Made by a program: the position numbers and the translations under genes. This document shows positions 24,951 to 32,404 of a stretch of 56,495 nucleotides of DNA, one piece after another (position 1 is the stretch's first letter; each line of letters begins with the position of its first letter). The DNA is taken from the NCBI GenBank assembly GCA_903929455.1, contig CAIYVA010000151.1, forward strand, positions 1 to 56,495, written 5' to 3'. The stretch comes from an uncultured Pseudomonadota bacterium (GTDB lineage Bacteria; Pseudomonadota; Gammaproteobacteria; Steroidobacterales; Steroidobacteraceae). The notes beneath the pieces were generated by a model, which made no database searches, was not told where the DNA came from, and saw only the letters and a list, made by a program, of their open reading frames with translations.

Positions 24951-26012
24951 TTAACCAGTAACCGATCCGCTCTCAGCGAAGGCAGGCATGACCTCATCAA
25001 TGAACAGTTTGAGCGAGGATTTCTGGTGTTTTAGCGGCAAGCCGTAGGCTGAGTTGAAACAGAAGTGATCGACGCCCATGGCTTCGTACACTTTCAGTTT
25101 TTTGATCACTTGTTCGGGTGTCCCGAGCGGTAGATGCTGCATGAGGTTGTCGTGCGCGTATTCGGCCTGATTGGTGAACAGCGACGGATCTGGATCCATC
25201 GGGAAGCCATTGACGACGGGCCCAAGACCGCGGAACAGATTTTCGAACTGCCTGCCTTGACGTTGGATCGCTGCGATAAAAGGTGTCTCGCCACCGGCTT
25301 TCGCATAGACGCCGGTATGGCGCATGGTCATGAAGCGGGGGCGTTTGACGCCGGGGCCTGCCAATGCGAGACCTGCTTCAAAGCGACGCATGTACTCTTC
25401 GAGTTCAGCGTCTGGTCGCACCATAGGCCAGGTCATGATGTGATAGCCCTCTTTCAGAGCCGCATTGAAGGTGCCAGGGTCGCGCGCTGCCACCCAGATC
25501 GGGGGGTGCGGTGTTTGTAGGGGTTTTGGGCATGAGGTGGCGGCTGGGAAGGACCAGTATTTGCCTTCATGGGCATAGTCGCCGAGCCATAGTTTTTTGA
25601 GGGCAGGTAGCATCTCAAGCATCATGGGCACGCCGAGATGTTGATCCATACCGCCCATCATGCGATCGAATTCGCGCTGGTAAGCGCCACGACCGATGCC
25701 GAATTCGAGTCGACCGCCCGACAACAGATCAAATAGCGCGGCCTCGCCTGCAAGTTTGATCGGGTGCCAGTAGGGGGCGACCACCACGGCGGTCCCCAGA
25801 CGAATACGCGTGGTGCGGGCGGCCCAGTGCGCCAGTAACTGAAAAGGCCCTGGTGCGATGGTCATCTCGAGGGCGTGGTGTTCTGCGGCCCAGGCGATGG
25901 CAAAGCCGCCCGCATCGGCCATTTCGACCATTTCGGTGACATGGCTTGAGACCTCGCGCATGTCGTCACTGTCGTCCATGCGCTCGAGATTGATGACGAG
26001 ATCGAACTTCAT
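24951..26012 (-). CDS. Luciferase-like (LLM class) flavin-dependent monooxygenase
   Basis: A 353-residue single-domain TIM-barrel monooxygenase of the bacterial luciferase group, which uses reduced flavin and oxygen. Recognisable elements are W-A-A-E-H-H near residue 42, the R-L-G-T-A-V-V-V-A-P-Y-W-H-P strand, F-D-L-L-S-G-G-R-L-E-F-G-I-G-R-G and P-P-I-W-V-A-A-R-D-P. It needs a partner flavin reductase, and one is encoded at 28532 on the divergent operon. Its position ahead of the alpha/beta hydrolase and behind a RidA gene recalls the Rut pyrimidine pathway, but the protein is not RutA itself. The 157-base gap upstream of it contains an inverted repeat. Confidence 0.87.
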   Translation of the reverse strand: MKFDLVINLERMDDSDDMREVSSHVTEMVEMADAGGFAIAWAAEHHALEMTIAPGPFQLLAHWAARTTRIRLGTAVVVAPYWHPIKLAGEAALFDLLSGGRLEFGIGRGAYQREFDRMMGGMDQHLGVPMMLEMLPALKKLWLGDYAHEGKYWSFPAATSCPKPLQTPHPPIWVAARDPGTFNAALKEGYHIMTWPMVRPDAELEEYMRRFEAGLALAGPGVKRPRFMTMRHTGVYAKAGGETPFIAAIQRQGRQFENLFRGLGPVVNGFPMDPDPSLFTNQAEYAHDNLMQHLPLGTPEQVIKKLKVYEAMGVDHFCFNSAYGLPLKHQKSSLKLFIDEVMPAFAESGSVTG

Positions 26013-26083
26013 GAGAACCCGCTCCGATAAGGATAAATATCGCAGCTACCAACGGCGGGCGGCCACGAAATTCATTACACCGC

Positions 26084-26138
26084 ACTTGCGGAAAACAAGT
26101 AAACGGTATCACAGGTTCCCGTTGCCGTAACCGCAAGT
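26084..26138. repeat. Inverted repeat between the RidA and monooxygenase genes
   Basis: ACTTGCGG (26084-26091) recurs inverted as CCGCAAGT (26131-26138); nested inside are AACGG (26102-26106) and CCGTT (26119-26123). This lies in the only long gap (157 bases) of the minus-strand operon. It could be a hairpin damping read-through from the RidA gene or an operator for a second promoter in front of the monooxygenase gene. Confidence 0.35.
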
Positions 26139-26169
26139 TCACGCGAGAAAGATGCCTCGGGGCGGCCCT

Positions 26170-26559
26170 TTAGAGGGGTTTGTAGGCCACCACTTCGACC
26201 TCAACGCGCACATCGACCAACAGTTCGCTGATGACGGCGGAACGCGTCGGCGGGTCGATGGGGAAGTATTCGGCGTACACCGCGTTGAAGCCGGGAAAGT
26301 CGGCGCGTTCGCGTAGCCAGACCATGGATTTGACGACATCACGGAGCGAGCAATCAGCTTCCGTGAGCGTGTCTCGGATCAGTTCCAGCACGATGCGGGT
26401 CTGTTCTTCGATCGTGCCTGTGGTGACCACAGCGCCCTCGCGCATCGGAACTTGGCCCGTCAGGAAGACGAAATCCCCTGCACGGATCGCCCGTGACAGC
26501 GACAGGACTCGGCCGTTGATCGAGAGCGGAGCGCCAATGACACGAGCCTTTTTTTGCAT
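26170..26559 (-). CDS. RidA/YjgF/RutC-family protein
   Basis: A 129-residue Rid-family protein, the group that hydrolyses reactive enamines and imines and includes RutC. The key arginine is present in P-P-T-R-S-A-V, followed by V-E-V-E-V-V-A-Y, the family's closing strand. It overlaps the preceding AhpD-like gene by one base (TAATG), so translation is coupled. Near a flavin monooxygenase and hydrolase, it probably clears or converts an imine or aminoacrylate-like intermediate. That suggests a nitrogen-bearing substrate. Confidence 0.88.
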   Translation of the reverse strand: MQKKARVIGAPLSINGRVLSLSRAIRAGDFVFLTGQVPMREGAVVTTGTIEEQTRIVLELIRDTLTEADCSLRDVVKSMVWLRERADFPGFNAVYAEYFPIDPPTRSAVISELLVDVRVEVEVVAYKPL

Positions 26560-26981
26560 TATTTAGGCTCTGTTTCAGCGGGTGCGTCGAGTTCTGCGAA
26601 CGCCGCTTGAGCGATCCGGACGCTGTCCACAGCGGCCGGTATGCCGCAATAGATGCCCGCTTGTAGGAATACCTCAATGATTTCTGCTCGTGTGACCCCA
26701 TTGTTTAACGCGCCCAAGATGTGCGTGCGCAGTTCGTGTGGGCGGTTCAGTGCGGTCAACATGCCTAGATTCAGCAGGCTTCGTTCTCGGCGGGCGAGTC
26801 CTGGCCGTGACCAGACGCTGCCCCAGCAGTATTCAGTGACCAGTTCCTGCAAGGGCCATGTGAGCTCGTCTGCCGCCGCCAGCGCTCGGTCGACATAGGC
26901 GTCACCAACGACCGCGCGTCGTATGGCGAGCCCTTCCTGGAACTTGGCGGAGACCTTGTGTTTGGGAATTTTTTTAGCCAC
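26559..26981 (-). CDS. Carboxymuconolactone decarboxylase/AhpD-like protein
   Basis: A 140-residue all-helical protein of the CMD family. It has R-R-A-V-V-G-D-A-Y-V-D-R-A-L, the W-x-R-P-G-L motif, R-R-E-R-S-L-L-N-L-G-M-L-T-A-L, H-E-L-R-T-H and the C-terminal A-G-I-Y-C-G-I-P-A-A-V-D. It is of the 4-carboxymuconolactone decarboxylase type rather than peroxide-reducing AhpD, since no C-x-x-C pair is seen. The GTG at 26981 is chosen because the family's N terminus starts there and the frame further upstream would run into the divergent aldehyde dehydrogenase gene. It is the first gene of the long minus-strand run. The reaction is unknown. Confidence 0.8.
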   Translation of the reverse strand: MAKKIPKHKVSAKFQEGLAIRRAVVGDAYVDRALAAADELTWPLQELVTEYCWGSVWSRPGLARRERSLLNLGMLTALNRPHELRTHILGALNNGVTRAEIIEVFLQAGIYCGIPAAVDSVRIAQAAFAELDAPAETEPK

Positions 26982-27036
26982 CGTAGGCCTCGTGAGTCTG
27001 CCGGCTGTCCGGCGTCGTGAAGTTAGGAGTGAGCGG

Positions 27037-28521
27037 ATGGTCGAACTCAAACAATATCAGATGCTGATCGACGGCGAGTGGGTTGACGCAGAGGACAACC
27101 GGCGCTTCGAGAGTATCAATCCCGCCACCGGCGCGGCCTGGGCCACTATCCCGGACGCTAGCGCTAACGACGTCAACCGTGCTGTGGAGGCTGCGGCACG
27201 CGCCTTCTCAAGTGGGCCCTGGTCCAAGATGACGGCCACCGAACGGGGCCGCTGCCTGCGACGGCTAGGCGATCTGGTGGCGGCGCAATCCGAGGCACTC
27301 GGCCGCATCGAGTCGATCGATACCGGCAAGCTCTATAACGAAACGCGCTGGCAGGCCGCCTACATCGCTGAGTACTTTCATTACTACGCGGGCTTAGCCG
27401 ACAAGGTTCATGGCGACACTCTGCCGATCGACAAACCGAATCTATTGGTCATGACGTTACGTGAGCCACTGGGTGTTGTCGCGGCCGTTGTACCCTGGAA
27501 CTCACAACTCTTTCTAACGGCCGTCAAGATGGGGCCGGCACTCGCGGCAGGCAACACCGTGGTGCTTAAAGCGTCGGAGCATGCTTCAGCAGCCATGCTG
27601 GAGTTTGGTCGTTTAATTGCCGAGGCGAAGATCCCGCCCGGTGTGGTGAACATTATATCTGGGCTTGCTGAGCCATGCGGTCGAACACTCACGACGCACC
27701 CAAAGGTGGCGCGTATCAGCTTCACCGGTGGACCTGAGACTGCGCGACACATCATCCGACATTCTGCAGAAAATCTTGCAGAGGTATCGCTCGAGCTCGG
27801 CGGCAAGTCGCCTGTCATCGTATTCGAGGATGCTGATATTGAGAGCGCCGTCAATGGTGTGGTGGCCGGCATCTTTGGCGCCAGTGGGCAAAGCTGCGTG
27901 GCAGGTTCTCGCTTGTATGTACACGAGAACATTGCCGAGGAATTTCTAGCGCGCCTGACCGCTATCGCCACGCAGATACGTATCGGTGATCCGCTGGGAG
28001 ATAAGACTCAAATGGGCCCGCTCGCCACGCGCGGTCAGCTGGCCAAGATTGAAAAAGAGATTGCACGCGCCTGTGCGGAAGGCGCAACGATACGTTGCGG
28101 TGGACGGGCGCCTGCCGATCAAAAAAGTGGCTGGTTTTTTGAGCCCACCATCCTCGAGTGTCCGACTCAGCAAACCGCGATCATGGATACGGAGCTGTTT
28201 GGGCCTGTGCTCAGTGTATTGCGCTTTCGTACGGAAGAGGAAGTCACTGCGCTTGCAAATGATTCTGCTTACGGATTGGCGGCTGGTATCTTCACACGCG
28301 ATGGTGCGCGGTCGCTGCGTATGACCAAGGCGTTGCGCTGCGGCATCGTCTGGGTCAATACGTACCGCGTGGTCTCACCAGTCGCTGAGTTTGGCGGTTT
28401 TAAGAACAGCGGCTATGGACGTGAGAGTGGTATGCAAGCGATCTATGACTACACGCGCGTCAAGACGGTGTGGCTTAATACCTCAAGCGATCCGATGGCT
28501 AACCCCTTCGTGATGCGCTGA
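27037..28521 (+). CDS. Aldehyde dehydrogenase
   Basis: A 494-residue NAD(P)-dependent aldehyde dehydrogenase with the catalytic set complete: N155 in V-P-W-N, E253 in L-E-L-G-G-K and C287 in G-Q-S-C. The ATG at 27037 has TAGGAG seven to twelve bases upstream. It belongs to the group containing betaine-aldehyde, gamma-aminobutyraldehyde and trimethylaminobutyraldehyde dehydrogenases. Divergent from the CMD gene with only 55 bases between starts, it shares a control region with the long minus-strand operon. In a gamma-butyrobetaine scheme it could make the acid that the CoA synthetase activates. The aldehyde itself is not known. Confidence 0.9.
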   Translation: MVELKQYQMLIDGEWVDAEDNRRFESINPATGAAWATIPDASANDVNRAVEAAARAFSSGPWSKMTATERGRCLRRLGDLVAAQSEALGRIESIDTGKLYNETRWQAAYIAEYFHYYAGLADKVHGDTLPIDKPNLLVMTLREPLGVVAAVVPWNSQLFLTAVKMGPALAAGNTVVLKASEHASAAMLEFGRLIAEAKIPPGVVNIISGLAEPCGRTLTTHPKVARISFTGGPETARHIIRHSAENLAEVSLELGGKSPVIVFEDADIESAVNGVVAGIFGASGQSCVAGSRLYVHENIAEEFLARLTAIATQIRIGDPLGDKTQMGPLATRGQLAKIEKEIARACAEGATIRCGGRAPADQKSGWFFEPTILECPTQQTAIMDTELFGPVLSVLRFRTEEEVTALANDSAYGLAAGIFTRDGARSLRMTKALRCGIVWVNTYRVVSPVAEFGGFKNSGYGRESGMQAIYDYTRVKTVWLNTSSDPMANPFVMR

Positions 28522-28531
28522 CGTTACGCTT

Positions 28532-29491
28532 ATGAAGCTGATCGATGCCAAAGACCTGAGGAAGGCCTTCGGTTCATTCGCGACCGGCGTGACGGTAGTG
28601 ACGACTGAATCCGACGCCAGTGGTCCGGTTGGGTTTACCGCCAACTCGTTCACCTCAGTGTCTCTTGATCCGCCATTGCTGCTGGTGTGCTTGGCGCACG
28701 GCATGCGGTGCTTCCCATTATTCGAGCAGACCCAGCGATTCGCGGTGAATATTCTAGCCGATGACCAGCAAGAAATTTCCAGCACTTTCGCATCACGCGG
28801 GGCTGACAAGTTTGCGGCCGTGCAGTGGCGCGCTAGTCACACGGGAAGCCCACTGCTTGAGGGCGTGGCAGCCTGGTTTGACTGCGAAGTTCACCAACGA
28901 ATATTGGCGGGTGATCACACCATCCTGATCGGACGAATTGTTGATTACGCTTACGAGAATCGAGCCCCGCTCGGCTTTTGCGGCGGCGGTTATTTACGCT
29001 TTGGTCTTCTGCAGCAAGCAGTAGAGTCGAGTCATCGGCATGGCCGTGTTCGGGTGGGAGCAATACTCGAATGCGCCGAAGGCCTGTTGCTTGAGGAGCA
29101 TTCGGATACCGGCCACTTCTCGGTTCCCGCCGCTACGCGCCTCGGGAGTTCGGGTGCAAAAGGGGGTTTGTTCGGTCACTGCGCTGCAGCGGGCTACACC
29201 ATCACACTGCCCTTTCTGTTCGCTGTGTATGAGGAAGCGGATACGCAATTTGTCATTCATCGGGGCACCGCGATTCGGCAGGCGCCGAGTGACTTGGCGC
29301 ACCAGCCATGGGTAGGGTCGCTACGTGTTTTCTCACTAGATAACATTCCTTGGGAAAAGATCGCCAGTTCGCCGGAGCGGATGATGCTGGAGCGATATCA
29401 GCGTGAACGCGCCACTAACGTCACCGGTATTTACGTCGGTACAGCCGAATCGGGTGATCTGCATACCGTGACAGCAACACGTCCGCTGTAA
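28532..29491 (+). CDS. Flavin reductase with a C-terminal Nudix-like domain
   Basis: A 319-residue protein in two parts. Residues 1-165 form a complete flavin reductase domain of the HpaC/RutF (DIM6/NTAB) type: A-F-G-S-F-A-T-G-V-T-V-V-T-T, G-F-T-A-N-S-F-T-S-V-S-L-D-P-P-L-L, and G-D-H-T-I-L-I-G-R-I-V-D-Y. Residues 172-319 start like a Nudix domain (R-V-R-V-G-A-I-L-E-C-A-E-G-L-L-L-E) but lack the Nudix box with its R-E-x-x-E-E core, so catalysis there is doubtful. The gene starts 10 bases after the aldehyde dehydrogenase. It presumably supplies reduced flavin to the luciferase-like monooxygenase encoded divergently. Confidence 0.85.
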   Translation: MKLIDAKDLRKAFGSFATGVTVVTTESDASGPVGFTANSFTSVSLDPPLLLVCLAHGMRCFPLFEQTQRFAVNILADDQQEISSTFASRGADKFAAVQWRASHTGSPLLEGVAAWFDCEVHQRILAGDHTILIGRIVDYAYENRAPLGFCGGGYLRFGLLQQAVESSHRHGRVRVGAILECAEGLLLEEHSDTGHFSVPAATRLGSSGAKGGLFGHCAAAGYTITLPFLFAVYEEADTQFVIHRGTAIRQAPSDLAHQPWVGSLRVFSLDNIPWEKIASSPERMMLERYQRERATNVTGIYVGTAESGDLHTVTATRPL

Positions 29492-29654
29492 CCCTTGGTA
29501 TTTGGCGTTATCAGCGCGGTGTCGCAAAGTGCTTGCAACAGCCCGCCGTTAGGCGCGTACTAAGCCCATCAGTAGCGGTCTAGCTCGTTCATCGAGCGCA
29601 CTGGTTACTACCATCAGTCGCAGCTGGTTTTGCGTTCACCAACGGAGAACGGCA

Positions 29655-30917
29655 ATGACCTTATTCAGTGGACCCGTATTCGAGATGGCCGCCGAGCAAT
29701 TTGCGGCCGTGGCTGATCACTTGAGTATTCCAGAGGATGAGCGCCCTCGGTTGCTGCTACCGAAGCGCGCGATCGCGGTATCGGTGCCCATTCACAAAGA
29801 CGATGGTCGTACACACGTCTTTCAGGGTTACCGCGTGCAGCATCACCTCACGCTAGGCCCTACTAAGGGCGGCACTCGCTTCTCGCCTGATCTCAACATA
29901 GGCGAAGTAGCCGCCTTAGCCATTTGGATGAGTTGGAAGTGCGCATTAGCGGGTCTTCCGTATGGTGGGGCTAAAGGCGGTGTCGCCTGTGATCCCTTAA
30001 CCCTCTCTCGGCGCGAACTGGAAGCAGTCACTCGGCGCTACATGCAAGAGATGATCCCGTTCGTGGGTCCGCAGATCGATGTGATGGCACCTGACATGGG
30101 GACCAACGAACAAACCATGGCGTGGTTCATGGATACCTATTCTATGCACCAAGGAAATGCCGTTGCCGAGATCGTGACCGGCAAGCCGGTGGCGATGGGA
30201 GGCACCTTAGGGCGTAGCGAAGCGACCGGCCGTGGCGTCGCATTCCTAGTGGCAGAAGCGTTGAAGTGCTGCCAATTATCCGCCAGTCAGTGCACCGCCA
30301 TCGTGCAAGGCTTTGGTAATGTAGGCCGCTCAACCGCCCTGATCTTGAGCAACGAAATGGGATTGCGTGTGACCGGCATTAGCGATCACACCGCAGCCTT
30401 TTATGACGCGAAGGGTCTCCCGATTAGCCAGATGGCCGCCTACGCCACCCAGCATGGCGTTTTAAAGGGTTGGTCTACGGAAGCCGAAACAGACCCAGAT
30501 ACTTTCCTGACACTGCCCTGCGATGTACTGGTGCCTGCAGCTGTTGAGCGCGTCATCACGGGCAAGAATGCGGCGCAACTGCGCTGTCGAATTTTAGCGG
30601 AGGGCGCCAATGGGCCGACTACTCCAGAGGCTGATCGTATTTTGGATCAACGAAGTAACGATCTATTTATCGTACCGGATATTTTATGTAACTCCGGCGG
30701 GGTGATCGTCTCCTACTTCGAATGGGTGCAGGACCTGCAGCGACTGTTTTGGACAGAGCAAGAGGTTCGTGATCGCCTGCAGACCATACTCAAAACAACA
30801 TTTAATGCCGTGATTAACCGTGCAAAAGTGGATCAGGTATCGCACCGAGTCGCCGCGACCGCCATTGGCATTGAGCGCGTTCGCATGGGCAAGCAATGGC
30901 GGGGGCTATTCCCCTAG
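29655..30917 (+). CDS. Glu/Leu/Phe/Val dehydrogenase family protein (glutamate dehydrogenase)
   Basis: A 420-residue amino acid dehydrogenase that interconverts glutamate and 2-oxoglutarate plus ammonium with NAD(P). The catalytic lysine is K107 in P-Y-G-G-A-K-G-G; substrate residues include K71 in G-P-T-K-G-G and K95 in W-K-C-A-L; A-P-D-M-G-T-N-E and the Rossmann motif G-F-G-N-V-G are present. Length and motifs match hexameric NAD-type glutamate dehydrogenases. GGAG lies eight bases before the ATG. It follows the flavin reductase gene by 163 bases and probably has its own promoter. A link to handling ammonium from the neighbouring amine-type catabolism is possible but only contextual. Confidence 0.9.
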   Translation: MTLFSGPVFEMAAEQFAAVADHLSIPEDERPRLLLPKRAIAVSVPIHKDDGRTHVFQGYRVQHHLTLGPTKGGTRFSPDLNIGEVAALAIWMSWKCALAGLPYGGAKGGVACDPLTLSRRELEAVTRRYMQEMIPFVGPQIDVMAPDMGTNEQTMAWFMDTYSMHQGNAVAEIVTGKPVAMGGTLGRSEATGRGVAFLVAEALKCCQLSASQCTAIVQGFGNVGRSTALILSNEMGLRVTGISDHTAAFYDAKGLPISQMAAYATQHGVLKGWSTEAETDPDTFLTLPCDVLVPAAVERVITGKNAAQLRCRILAEGANGPTTPEADRILDQRSNDLFIVPDILCNSGGVIVSYFEWVQDLQRLFWTEQEVRDRLQTILKTTFNAVINRAKVDQVSHRVAATAIGIERVRMGKQWRGLFP

Positions 30918-30947
30918 CGAAAACCGCCCCATTCTCTTTCGCGATGC

Positions 30948-31559
30948 CTAAACGCCGTGCTTCTTCATTGCACGCTGATAGGCAGGCCGAGCCTCCATCC
31001 GTGCCGCAAACGCTGTGAGATGGGGAAAAGCGGTAGCGCCTTGCATGCGAACCGCCACTTGAGCAATAAACGACAGTTGCACGTCAGCACCGCTCAAGCG
31101 ATCGCCAATGAAATACGGACGATCTCCCAGTAGCTGATCAAGCCAGCCCATGTGGTTTGCGATTTCGCTTTCAATACGCGGGCTTAGTGGTGCACCGGCC
31201 TCACCTAAGCGCCCCACATAGAGCTTTAACAACAGCGGCAGCGCAGCAGAACCCTCTGCATAGTGCATCAGTTGCACATACTGCTCGTAATCAGGGGAAT
31301 CGGCTGCGGGCGCGAAACCGCCTTTGCCGTAGTGACGAACGAGGTAATCCACAATCGCGCCCGATTCAATAATCGTATGGTGTCCGTCGCGAAGCACGGG
31401 TGCTTTGCCTAAAGGATGCACTGCTGTCAGTTCGGGTGGAGCCAGCCGCGTGCTGGCGTCACGCTGGTAATTAATTACTGTGTACTCAACGCCAAGCTCC
31501 TCAAGCAACCAGGTGACGCGTCTCGAGCGGGACTCATTTAAATGATGTAACTCAATCAT
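30948..31559 (-). CDS. Glutathione S-transferase family protein
   Basis: A 203-residue glutathione transferase. Residues 1-78 form the thioredoxin-like domain (H-H-L-N-E-S-R-S-R-R-V-T-W-L-L-E-E-L, with S10 or nearby as likely thiolate-stabilising residue; G-K-A-P-V-L-R-D; I-E-S-G-A-I glutathione-binding motif). The rest is the helical domain with the G-D-R-L-S-G-A-D-V-Q-L-S N-capping box. It conjugates or reduces electrophiles with glutathione in the cytoplasm. It is convergent with the dehydrogenase gene and stands alone as a transcript. Confidence 0.9.
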   Translation of the reverse strand: MIELHHLNESRSRRVTWLLEELGVEYTVINYQRDASTRLAPPELTAVHPLGKAPVLRDGHHTIIESGAIVDYLVRHYGKGGFAPAADSPDYEQYVQLMHYAEGSAALPLLLKLYVGRLGEAGAPLSPRIESEIANHMGWLDQLLGDRPYFIGDRLSGADVQLSFIAQVAVRMQGATAFPHLTAFAARMEARPAYQRAMKKHGV

Positions 31560-31827
31560 GACTCTATCCTATGGCAATGAGCAGTTCACTCAAGTCTATC
31601 GTTTAAATACACTAACCAGAACTGCGGTGCAAGATTCGCACTCAAAGACTCGAGTTGGCACCATCAGGTGTCAATCCTGGGACCGCTGAGCTGGAGAGTA
31701 GGATGACTCTGCCCGACTGTGTTGCGAGCCAGCCTGACTAAGAGCGACATAGAGCAAGGAATCCGCGTGTATAGTGAATCGGTCCAGCGCGTTTCAATCG
31801 CACAGCTGCCAGCACGAGGATTACACA

Positions 31828-32364
31828 ATGACAATCATATCCAAGCGGACGCGCACCATCGCCGTTTTCTGTTTGACATTTTTTTCAATCACGATTCAAC
31901 TGACTGCTGCCGCTCAGGCAGCCATGCCGGACCATCACCAGGGGACTCCACAGATGACCAATCACCAAGCCGTAATCGCTGCCACTGACAATTTTTACCG
32001 CGCGCTGAATATCATGTTTACGGGTGATGGTCAGCCAATGAAAGATGCGTGGTCTAAATCCAAGGACATTACCTATATGGGTCCTAGTGGGCGCTATCTC
32101 GTTGGTTGGGACGCGATTGAGAAAGAATGGAATGCCCAGACCGCAAGCAAACTAGGCGGAAAGGTCACTGCCGAGCAAGTCAACACGATCGTGGGCTCTG
32201 ACCTCGCTTTAATCAATTGCATTGAAAAAGGCGTCAATGTGGTCAATGGCAAAACAGAGACTGTGCAGCTACGCTCTTCCACCGTGTTCCGTCAGGAACA
32301 AGGTGTGTGGAAAGTAATCGCTCATCAGACTGATCTATTGGGCTATATGAACCCGGTCAAGTAA
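31828..32364 (+). CDS. Secreted SnoaL/DUF4440-like protein
   Basis: A 178-residue exported protein. A signal peptide covers about the first 30 residues (basic K-R-T-R-T, hydrophobic I-A-V-F-C-L-T-F-F-S-I, then A-A-Q-A-A). The mature part has the cone-shaped NTF2-like pattern: an N-terminal helix with A-A-T-D-N-F-Y-R-A-L-N, the Y-M-G-P-S-G region, G-W-D-A-I-E-K-E-W, and a closing V-F-R-Q-E-Q-G-V-W-K-V-I-A-H-Q strand. No catalytic residue can be named. The ATG at 31828 is chosen because it directly precedes the signal peptide and has GAGG upstream; an earlier in-frame start would add a non-hydrophobic tail. Function unknown. Confidence 0.75.
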   Translation: MTIISKRTRTIAVFCLTFFSITIQLTAAAQAAMPDHHQGTPQMTNHQAVIAATDNFYRALNIMFTGDGQPMKDAWSKSKDITYMGPSGRYLVGWDAIEKEWNAQTASKLGGKVTAEQVNTIVGSDLALINCIEKGVNVVNGKTETVQLRSSTVFRQEQGVWKVIAHQTDLLGYMNPVK

Positions 32365-32404
32365 CTATCGACCTTCATCGTTCAGTGATGAGTCGGCCGC
32401 GATG

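Noticed and set aside
24951-26012. Annotation of the LLM protein as RutA
   Set aside because: The N-terminal and substrate-pocket motifs differ from RutA, and no RutB/RutE gene is present.
27408-27971. A 187-codon minus-strand frame inside the aldehyde dehydrogenase gene
   Set aside because: It lies wholly within a gene with all catalytic residues conserved; Ser/Thr/Ala-rich shadow translation of a high-GC gene.
31560-31827. Possible small gene in the gap before the SnoaL-like protein
   Set aside because: The frame from 31719 overlaps the signal-peptide gene out of frame and shows no plausible protein; no other feature is visible there.
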